A DNA stretch of 26,358 nucleotides from Welwitschia mirabilis (taxonomy: Eukaryota; Gnetophyta; Gnetopsida; Welwitschiales): positions 129,488,283-129,514,640 of the forward strand of contig JBOZIK010000001.1 in NCBI GenBank assembly GCA_051453625.1, given 5' to 3'. Position numbers and translations under genes: made by a program. The notes below the pieces were generated by a model. It made no database searches, was not told where the DNA came from, and saw only the letters and a program-made list of their open reading frames with translations. Shown one piece after another: positions 10,961 to 18,939 of this stretch (within the stretch, counting starts at the first letter, position 1; each line of letters begins with the position of its first letter).

Positions 10961-11286
10961 TTTTGGAAAATAAAAGGATTAATTAGTATGAGCTAACAAT
11001 CCTTGAATGAAAGAGTAATAGATGTGTCACTATTACAAAACATGTAGTTATGTTACATGATAAAAAACCATTAATTAATATTGATCAAGATGAATGATTA
11101 CAAATGAAAAGACATGTCTTATGTGTCATAACATTTCATTAATATATAAGGATGAGGAATTAAGCTTAATCATTCATTATCTTATTTCATTGTAATACTT
11201 ATAAGATTGTTTTATTAAAAAGATCATATGTCAATGTTAATTTAAATGTTCACAATTATCAGTGTTTTATTTATAAAACACTTCCA
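10961..11286 (+). repeat. 3' LTR
   Basis: It starts TTTTGGAAAATAAA (the canonical TG changed to TT) and aligns with 6675-7072. It is about 70 bp shorter because the segment holding the second hairpin is missing. The strong divergence from its partner implies an old insertion, since LTRs are identical when inserted. Confidence 0.75.
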
Positions 11287-11411
11287 AACGACTATGAATA
11301 GCATACCTGTTATAAGTTCTAATAATTAGTTTTGTGTTCAATAATTATATAGTAATTTTAATTCATAGATATAAATTTAAGACTTAAAACAATATTTTCT
11401 ATCAGATTTTA

Positions 11412-11432
11412 GGAAGCACCAGAATCAATATA
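11412..11432 (-). pseudogene. copia aspartic protease active-site relic
   Basis: YIDSGAS followed by a stop matches the copia protease signature W(Y)(I/L)DSGAS(R/T)HM. Just upstream, near 11465-11500, CFKG...QKF looks like the remains of the gag zinc knuckle (CFKCGKxGHxxKxC), frameshifted. Confidence 0.75.
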
Positions 11433-11656
11433 CTAAGAAGAATTTTCTATATTGGTTGTCTAGAAACTTTTGTTACATTACTCCTTTAAAACATAGCAAT
11501 GTATTATTGGAATTATCCATATTTTTCTAGTAGTTCTGATATTATGATAAATTTTATTTTATGTTTACAATGTTATCTTATTACTCATTTCTTTTATTAA
11601 TCACTCTCTCATGCTGCTATGTGAGTTTTCATTAGCAAATTTAGCAACTTCTACTA

Positions 11657-11824
11657 GTCCTTCATATTTAGTTCTACTGTATTCTCTCCTTCAAATTGCT
11701 TGGAATGTACTACACATATATTATATCTATTAGGTAGCCCCCTTAACATCATGTGCTATAGTTCTTCATTGTCGACATGACATCCTTATTTTTCTAATTG
11801 AATTGTCTTATTTTCTTCCAATTT
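11657..11824 (-). pseudogene. copia gag relic
   Basis: A single minus-strand frame of 56 codons with two internal stops reads KLEENKTIQLEK, stop, GCHVDNEEL, stop, HMMLRGLPNRYN and ends ENTVELNMKD. The (K)LEE(N/G)K...LDNEE...LLxxLPxxY pattern is the UBN2-type gag helix region of copia elements. Confidence 0.65.
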
Positions 11825-13990
11825 TAAAGAACACATTTTAACATATAATGACTACATGTTTTCGAAAATTTGTATCTTCCAATATCTAGTAACTATATAC
11901 TTCTTAGTGTTTTAGCCTCTTAAAGTTTATAATTTCATTACATGAAAGGTATAAATACCCTTTTTCACAAATCATTTTTCATTGCTTAAAGTTGGTTAAG
12001 TTATTAGTGAAAATTTACGAAGATTAATATCATTGGGGCTTTTTCTGTGTAAGTTGATCTAACTAATCTTATATCTTGTTAAAGGTCTATATCCTTTATA
12101 GATCAATGTTGATGTCCTTTATGTCCTTATGAATCTACTTTCAAAATATCAAATCTCATGTGTTGAATTAGCATTTTAAACCAACATAGCAAATGAAAAT
12201 GTTGAAGATTGAATAGATTATATCAATCAAGTTAATTTACTCTATTATCAAGTAATTTCAAACCATAGGTAGTTGTAATGCATCTAAATTTAAATAGGTC
12301 ATAAAATCCTAACCCAAATGCTATAAAAGAAGAAATCATCCTTAAGGGCTATGATATCTTATTTTGGATCATGTATTTGATTGATTATGTCATTCATTAT
12401 CATAAGTCATTCTTCCCCGCTACTGCTTCACCATGGTAGCGTTCTAATATAGTAGAGACTTTTCCCTTCCCTACCCCACATAGACGCGAAGTGAACTACA
12501 AGTCTTTCCCACATCATTGAGCTTCATTTGATTTTTGTGACTCCAATGAGGGCTTATGTCATCATGTATTTCTAAACTTTTTCTATCGCCATCTAAATAC
12601 GAGGAGGTAATTATTTTGTGAGTTAAATTCTTTACTAAGCTTATATGATTTTGTACTTTCTTTGCATTTATTACATGTTGGCATTGTTAATCAATGAAAC
12701 TAATAATTAATTAATTTTCTTTTATTTTCTTTAATCTTTGATGCATTTGTGGTTACTATTAATGTTTAGAAGATAAGATGATTGATCTGTTAAGGCTTAT
12801 AATATCTATTATGATTTTAGTTTGTATATCACATTTTAATATGATCCATCTTTGAACAATAGTGATATTTTTCTAATATGTCAATTTCTCTTATGTGTTT
12901 ATAACATTCAAAGCCTACAAAAATAATCCATTGTTAGCCCATAGTTCTCTTGTTGCTTACTGTTAATTAGATTAGGTTAAGAAAATGATGGTGATTCTTA
13001 TAGTTTCCTTGATGTAGGATTACTTAGGATTATCTATGATGATTACTTTGTATGCTCAGGAGGAAAAGGATTAATTGTAGAAGCATCATAATCTCTACCA
13101 AACTAGTATTTAATTTAGGCTAACTCTTATGGAAGAATGGCATTAGGTCTCTTAATATTGCAACCAATAATCTTAGTTTACATTTAAGACTACTACCCTT
13201 TGGCTTGGTGGTTATGGCATAACTCACTTCTAGAGTACATTTCATAACATAAGGAAAACCTCAAAGTCTTTTTTGAATATCATGTGCCAAAGCATAAACT
13301 TATTCACAATCTTCTAGTGCTATGAAGATTCATCATTGAAAATATTTTATCTTTAATGCTGATGGTTATTGTTTCATGACTTTTATATCATCTTTTATCT
13401 TAGCATTGCATGTGTTGTCTTTTAAAGCATAGTCTCTTATACTAGGACTATTAAGCAAGATTATCACATAGATCCTCTAGATGTTATAATTAGATTAAGT
13501 TATTACTTGATGTAATCAATGGTACTTCAAACTTCCTTCTTATTTTTAGTGATGGATATCCTAGAAAAGTGTCATGTGATTTATTTTGAATCCCTTTTAG
13601 CTTTGCATGTAAATTTGATTTTATTTTCTTTTTTTTCTATTTAGGATTTGATTACATGCAAGATTGAAATGCATTACAAGTTAGCAATATGCTCAGAGAA
13701 AATAGAAAGTGAAATAAAAATAAGAGTAAAGGATTTCATTCAAACTTGAATAAATATATTTATTAAATAGAATCAATTTATCACATAGACATAATGAATG
13801 ACAGTTACAACAAATAACAAGTCTAATGTTATTAGATAACACCATTGCAACATTATAATGACTTCCATCTTTGAATTACAACTTTAAATCTAAATAGAAT
13901 GTAAAAATTTTCATGAGGAGAAGGGGAAAAAATCCACAAGACCAAAGATGTCTCTATGACAAAATTAGAGGGAATATCTCCTTACAATCT
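11825..13990. other. AT-rich spacer, may contain the 5' end of the split copia element
   Basis: I see no intact gene. A more GC-rich island at 12410-12490 reads on the minus strand as a coherent short frame (LCGVGKGKVSTILERYHGE) of unknown identity. At 13200 a TGGCTTGGTGG word resembles a polymerase III A box, but no B box follows. The remainder is low-complexity AT-rich DNA. Confidence 0.4.
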
Positions 13991-14104
13991 TGCTAATAAC
14001 ATAAAAGCTAATATCACAGAAGATAGTACTTATAATATATATTCATCATAATGGTGCTAATAACATAAAAGCTAATATCATAGAGTACTTATGATATATA
14101 TTAT
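13991..14104. repeat. imperfect 64-bp tandem duplication
   Basis: TGCTAATAACATAAAAGCTA begins at 13991 and again at 14055. The copies run on through AATATCA(C/T)AGA...GTACTTAT(A/G)ATATATATT, with a small deletion in the second copy. No coding role is apparent. Confidence 0.85.
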
Positions 14105-14150
14105 TGCAATTAATAATCTATGTCATGTCCAAAAAGAAATCTAACTTAGA

Positions 14151-14429
14151 CTAAGAACTTGGAAGGCTACTTTCCATCGCAATCCCTAAACAAATTTCCA
14201 TGATTGCTAAAATTACGCCATCTTTCACATGCATCATGTAACACTGATATGTCCTTGATATTTCTGAAAAGGCTATATGGTGTAGCCTAATGGTCTTCTT
14301 GCTAACACTCTTTCCAGCATCCTTGAGTGTTGAGTTATGTTTGAGGCCATATATATATTTCAAGGTTACAATATTTAATATCCTTATCTTACGGTTTACG
14401 ATTTGATCAATTTTTTTCCATTTCTTCAT
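14151..14429 (-). CDS. hypothetical 92-residue open frame
   Basis: The frame is uninterrupted and its base composition is less AT-biased than its surroundings. The product is basic at the start (KKWKK...NRKIR) and more hydrophobic at the end (GVILAIMEICLGIAMESS). I do not recognise a family. It is on the same strand as the unknown relic at 15081-16178 and could be a further part of it, separated by the N gap at 14681-14866. It may also be a chance open frame or a TE fragment. Confidence 0.25.
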   Translation of the reverse strand: MKKWKKIDQIVNRKIRILNIVTLKYIYGLKHNSTLKDAGKSVSKKTIRLHHIAFSEISRTYQCYMMHVKDGVILAIMEICLGIAMESSLPSS

Positions 14430-14439
14430 TAATGTTGGA

Positions 14440-14680
14440 GCTCAAAGGAGTGTTACTCTTGAGAGGGCGGGATATTTTTGAGGAGGAGAAGATGCCCTTA
14501 AGCAAGAAGGAGAACAAAAAGAAGGTTCAAGGAGGGGAAATGGATGATAGGTTTAGAAAACACCTCCTTCATTGACAGGGAGAATCAAAACGAGGAAGGG
14601 TACCATTAAGGATGGACTAGGGAAGGAGGATGGTGTGCAAGAGAAGAGGATGTAATAAATAGGAGAAAGAAAGAACACGA
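14440..14680 (+). other. purine-rich, coding-like fragment ending at an assembly gap
   Basis: The plus strand is strongly G/A-biased, unlike the neighbouring DNA. One frame reads RDIFEEEKMPLSKKENKKK onward for about 35 codons to a stop near 14577. The product would be Lys/Glu-rich. No family is recognised, and the DNA is cut by the N run at 14681. Confidence 0.25.
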
Positions 14681-14866
14681 NNNNNNNNNNNNNNNNNNNN
14701 NNNNNNNNNNNNNNNNNNNNNNNNNNNNNNNNNNNNNNNNNNNNNNNNNNNNNNNNNNNNNNNNNNNNNNNNNNNNNNNNNNNNNNNNNNNNNNNNNNNN
14801 NNNNNNNNNNNNNNNNNNNNNNNNNNNNNNNNNNNNNNNNNNNNNNNNNNNNNNNNNNNNNNNNNN
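14681..14866. other. assembly gap, 186 N
   Basis: Undetermined bases. The odd length suggests an estimated rather than a default gap size. Confidence 0.95.
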
Positions 14867-15080
14867 ATAAGAAAAAGTGAATAAAATTATGATGAAGAAA
14901 AAAAAAATGCAGTCCTTTAGTTTTCCATGATTCTTTAACTACAAAAAAAACTATCTACAAGCTTCACACCTTGTAGTTAAACTAATTTTAGTGTTGCCTT
15001 GCTCACACGAACACTAGAAACTCTCTTGGTTCGTTGAGGGTAAAATTGAGTTGCATTAATTTAAAACTGAACATTAATGT

Positions 15081-16178
15081 CTAAAAGCCTCCCTTCAGCC
15101 CTCCTTCCCAAGGATCTAAGTATTTCTTCAACAAGATGTCTATTCCCTTGATCCAAGTATCTCCCCTAATTTGTTTTTCATAGAATCTAGCCATGTTTAG
15201 ATTTGAATCTCCTTGTAACTTTAGCGAAAGGGTCTCTTAATCAATAGCTTGTGCCATTGACAAAGGTTCTTCATTTGTTTAAGAGATGGCACAAGGTGTT
15301 GGCCAGTGTGTCGATGTGAACCCATTTTCCCTTTCAACCAAACACTCCATGAATTCCAACTTTTCTTTGGAACTAATGCGAGAAAGAAAGATGGCTACTT
15401 TCTGTTGCCCATGTATGTGGGTTCCTCATCACATAGGTGATGCATCACCCTTTCTCAAGTTCATGCAGTGAGCAATGCGTAAGGAAACAGGGAGTGTTTT
15501 CAACCACCCACATATACGTTATATAGGGTAGGTCATATCTTCCATATCAAAACCCCTTAAAGCAATCCCATGAATCATCCTTGTAAGTCCTCCAATTGTT
15601 AGACATGGACTGCCTTAATGTAATTCTTCCCAAACAGATGTACTCCAATTGCAAAGTGCATTAGAAAAATGAATGTTGAATGCTGTCATGACTAGTTTAA
15701 GATTTATGTATTTCTTTTTAAATCATTAGTAATTTGTTAAGATAGCTTCTTTAGACAATCTTGAATATTTTTAAATCATCCTTTTTTCCATTGAATTCAG
15801 CCCCTATTCTATCTAGTTTCAATTTGGTCTTACAAAACCTCCTCCAAAAAGTCGAACTACCCTTTTTTATTACTAAACTTGTCCAATTGCTCGACTACAC
15901 CTGTTATAGCATGATCTTGAAAAATTCCCATATCCAAAACTCCTTGGATTTATTTATCAAATCCCACTTAAGTGGACACTTATATCATTTGCACCTAGCT
16001 ACATAAAATTCTTCTCCATTTACTTAATTCTAGAGGGGATGGTATCAAACTCAAAAACGTTTACTGACGAAAACAACCACAATTGCCTAGTGAATGTTTT
16101 AGTTATGCCTAAGGCCTTATAGTATCTCAAGCAAGGCATTTCAGAGGCTAGAATCCACGACTTCCTAAAAAAAGGACA
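15081..16178 (-). pseudogene. unrecognised protein-coding relic, about 345 codons in three frame segments
   Basis: Three minus-strand segments follow one another. Segment 1 (16178-16020, 53 codons) contains WILASEMPCLRYYKALG. Segment 2 (16017-15751, 89 codons, three internal stops) contains YKCPLKWDLINKSKEFWIW and KTKLKLDRIGAEFNGKKDD. Segment 3 (15689-15081, 203 codons, six internal stops and a terminal TAG) contains HGIALRGFDMEDMTYP, KLEFMECLVERENGFTSTHW, FYEKQIRGDTWIKGIDILL and YLDPWEGG. The high Trp, Asp and Gly content and the absence of low-complexity sequence are unlike spurious frames in this AT-rich DNA. I do not recognise the family. It could be the structural protein of an undescribed LTR element or a captured host gene. 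Short plus-strand frames at 15286-15471 and 15761-16006 are antisense shadows. Confidence 0.6.
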
Positions 16179-17594
16179 AGTGTTGTACTAATTTGACTAC
16201 TACTCTGTTAACACCTATAACATATGATTACATATTCATATAATTATATGCGAACATAAGAATTTACCTCAAACAATTTACCTAAAAAGATTACCATGAC
16301 TCTATTGATAATTTGGTAAAACATTATTTATATATATAATATACTTCATAATGAAAATTTTCACTACTTTCTTCATACAAGTAGTTTATTTCAAAATCAT
16401 GTCTCTGGTATCAAATTCACATGTAAAAATCCTTCATCAATCAATGATGTAACAAAGCAATCTGGTTGGGACTATCCATGAAAGCCTATAAATGATTATT
16501 TATATAAAGGATTACAAGAAGTCTTAATTAAAGATGATAACTACACCATGTTAAGTGATAGGCAAGTCCAAGAGATAAGTCAAATTAAATACCTATGGAA
16601 CATATCTCGTAAACTTTAAAAAAATGCTGAATATAGCAAGACATAAGACACATGATAAACATCTCAAGTGATGAATATGTTACTTTACTATAAAATAGTC
16701 TTAACCATATATAAGACTTATCTAAAATCAATCCATAAATAAAATAAAAATTAAAAAAGATCAAGGGGCCACTAATTATATGTACTAATTAAAGAGCTTT
16801 AGGAAAAGTGGGTGAGATGAAAGTACTTGATCCATGATGAAAAAATATTATAATAATATGTGTTTTGAATAATTTAGCCTTACAACTTTAGCAATACCTA
16901 CACAATGCATATGCCAAATGCATATGCCAATGAATTAATGACCTTTATGATGAAATTTTTGTATTACAAATATTTTATACACCACCTAAATCCATATACA
17001 AGCTCCTAGCTTACATTTACATGAACTCTAAATTAGACATTTTTTGTTTAAGGTATTTTTGTTGAAAATGAATGATAGACAACAATATTCTTTACAACAT
17101 CCAATAAAAGTTAGATATAATAAATAATTGAACGAACCTCTCCTAAGTCTATAATTGAGAAAAACTAAATGCTTTCAAGTAGTACTCAATATCTTTACAT
17201 ATATGTAATTGAATATTTTTAAAAGAATTTTGGCTAATGAAGAAAGAAGGTATGACGAATCTTCAAAATAAAACATCTATTCATTCATGTTTTTTAAGTT
17301 AAAAAAATCATCCAGTAACAATGAAATATCATAAATAATCATAAAGAGAATCATATCTTCGAAAAAAAGCCATAAAATATTGTAAGTAGAGTCGTAAAAT
17401 ATCATCAGAACTAAGTGCTTCTATAACCAAGTTAAGGCTCAAATCTAAATTGTGCTCTCATATATAGTTTAACAATTTCATATCAATTTCCCTCGAAAAC
17501 TGACATTTTTGTCAGCATCCATTCTTGGATTGATTTATTCATGTATGACCTTATACAGATTTAGCTTTATGAAATTATAAATGTATGGTACTGT
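16179..17594. other. AT-rich intergenic DNA, nothing recognised
   Basis: I found no coding frame, TE hallmark or RNA gene. A short direct duplication, AATGCATATGCCA twice near 16905-16932, is the only local structure noted. Confidence 0.5.
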
Positions 17595-17840
17595 TCATGA
17601 TCCGAAAATGAGCCACTCTCCAGAAAAATCAATGGCATATTCTCGTTCGCCTTGTGTAATTTCAAATATGTGAAATCTAGAAGAACCCAATAGCATTATT
17701 GGTGCAAGGTCCTTGTAATAAATGTTCCAATCTTCAAAAATATTCTTCTTAATGCTTACAATGAATAGTGTGTCAGCAGAACTAGCAATTTCTACAAGAA
17801 ATGGTTTTTCCCCCACCAAAAAGATTGAACCTCGTTGCAT
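17595..17840 (-). pseudogene. hypothetical 81-residue frame, possible gene fragment
   Basis: The frame is intact and protein-like, with GSIFLVGEKPFLVEIAS near the start and GEREYAIDFSGEWLIFGS at the end. A stop lies six codons upstream of its ATG. The alternation of short beta-like stretches (FLVEI, LFIVSI, FHIFEI) vaguely recalls the C-terminal DUF295 region of F-box proteins, but this is a weak impression and not an assignment. It lies on the same strand as, and about 1.1 kb downstream of, the methyltransferase stop, with another coding-like fragment at 18063-18185. Confidence 0.3.
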
Positions 17841-18062
17841 GGAAGTATAGGAAAATTAACAATGTAAATGCTTTGTTTTTGTCATGACCTGGCTTAGCTT
17901 GTTTTGACAAAGCCTACACGTCAGATGTAAAGGCAAAGTTCACCTTCAAGTGAAGAAGTTGTAAAGAAAGTGTTAAGTCAATGTTGAAGATAAATACAAT
18001 AGCAAACAAAGAAAAACGCTTTCTGGATCACTTTGACTTTGAAAATTAGGTTAATGAAAGTC

Positions 18063-18185
18063 CTAGCTGAATGACTGATTGTCGAAAAAGGAACCAAAGG
18101 TTCTTGATACGCAAAGATTGGTACGTGAATCTCCCAAAACTGGGATGTCCACACATTTTACAGGCATGGATTCAAATAAGAAAAC
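18063..18185 (-). pseudogene. short coding-like fragment, unknown
   Basis: Forty codons are open between stops on the minus strand, including PVKCVDIPVLGDSRTNLCVS and TFGSFFDNQSFS. The overlapping plus-strand frame at 18079-18267 has a less protein-like composition. It may belong with 17595-17840 to one decayed gene on the minus strand. No family recognised. Confidence 0.2.
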
Positions 18186-18269
18186 TCAATTCTGGGTATA
18201 TAGAATAACAATATTCAATGACAGGTATCTCATTCAAGTTTGTGGTGTTGTTCAATTTAGCTTTTGATT

Positions 18270-18939
18270 ATGCTCCTCTGGTTCCTAGGTACAGCTCAAT
18301 CAACTTCGTTTTTCCTCCCCTTCTAGTAACAATTTGTATGCATTATACATATCTGAAAGGCAAGTGTCTTATTTGCTAAACCACACAATGTTATGTCAAT
18401 GGTTCCAGCACTGTTCTTAAAATTCCTTTTAAAATTTAGATATCACAAAAAAAAAAAAAGCACCCATTACCCACTGAGAATTCCTCTTTATAGGCAGCAT
18501 TCACTGATGGTATAAAGTGAATTTGTTTCCCACGTGTTTGATTTAAATTTTCTATAACTTTAAATGAAATAATACTGAACTTTTGCATGATAGCCATCTC
18601 TGACACATCTTTTGTATTTAAAAAAGCATTGCCAAGACTTAGTTTAATTTATACTCTCGTGAATTAACTCTAGTTACGATATATTAAAATGAAAATTAAT
18701 AAAAACAAAAAATGGGTACATCAACAGAAAATTGCTGGCATAATTTTTAATTACAACTCTACATGTGTCCCCATGAACAGAGGACAAAAAAATGATTTTA
18801 AAGTATAACTAGCGTTGAAAGAATGCGCAGCAATTGTGCTGCTTCCAGAAACAGTTTAGTGTAACAGATATGGAAGAATGATGATGGAATCACCACAATC
18901 TAGAAAACACCAATATTCAAGAAATTTGTAAAAGAAAAG
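18270..18939 (-). other. 3' flank and probable 3' UTR of the methyltransferase gene
   Basis: This is the DNA immediately past the stop codon at 18940-18942. I saw no clear AATAAA on the minus strand, so the transcript end is not placed. An A-run occurs at about 18448-18460. Confidence 0.4.

Larger units (their letters stand above)
6675..11286 (+). mobile_element. LTR retrotransposon with no recognisable pol, inserted into a copia element
   Basis: The element is bounded by two diverged direct LTRs (6675-7072 and 10961-11286). A primer binding site TGGTATCAAAGCA lies at 7085-7097 and the purine-rich TGAGGAAGAG at 10951-10960 directly abuts the 3' LTR. The internal part is about 3.9 kb. On the plus strand it has coding-like pieces, for example a 41-codon stop-free stretch at 8681-8806 rich in Glu/Lys/Asn, and 7490-7684. 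No integrase, reverse transcriptase or protease motif was found, so it looks like a gag-only or LARD-type non-autonomous element; heavy decay of pol is the alternative. Minus-strand copia domains on both sides show it jumped into that element. I could not identify a convincing target-site duplication. Confidence 0.8.
11290..11824 (-). mobile_element. Ty1/copia relic, gag and protease part
   Basis: On the minus strand a gag block (11824-11657) precedes a protease active-site block (11432-11412). Both are upstream, in element order, of the integrase and reverse transcriptase at 6217-4690. The element at 6675-11286 sits exactly between protease and integrase. The simplest reading is one copia element split by a later insertion. 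The 5' LTR should lie above 11824 but was not recognised. Confidence 0.75.

Noticed and set aside
13195-13245. Possible tRNA or tRNA-derived SINE (TGGCTTGGTGG A-box-like word)
   Set aside because: No B box (GGTTCGANTCC) follows at a suitable distance and no cloverleaf can be drawn.
15286-16006. Two plus-strand open frames (15286-15471 and 15761-16006)
   Set aside because: Both are shadows of the coherent minus-strand relic at 15081-16178.
15081-16178. Reading the in-frame stops as proof of methylation-driven C-to-T decay
   Set aside because: Every stop codon is one C-to-T change from a Gln or Arg codon, so the pattern is uninformative without an ancestral sequence.
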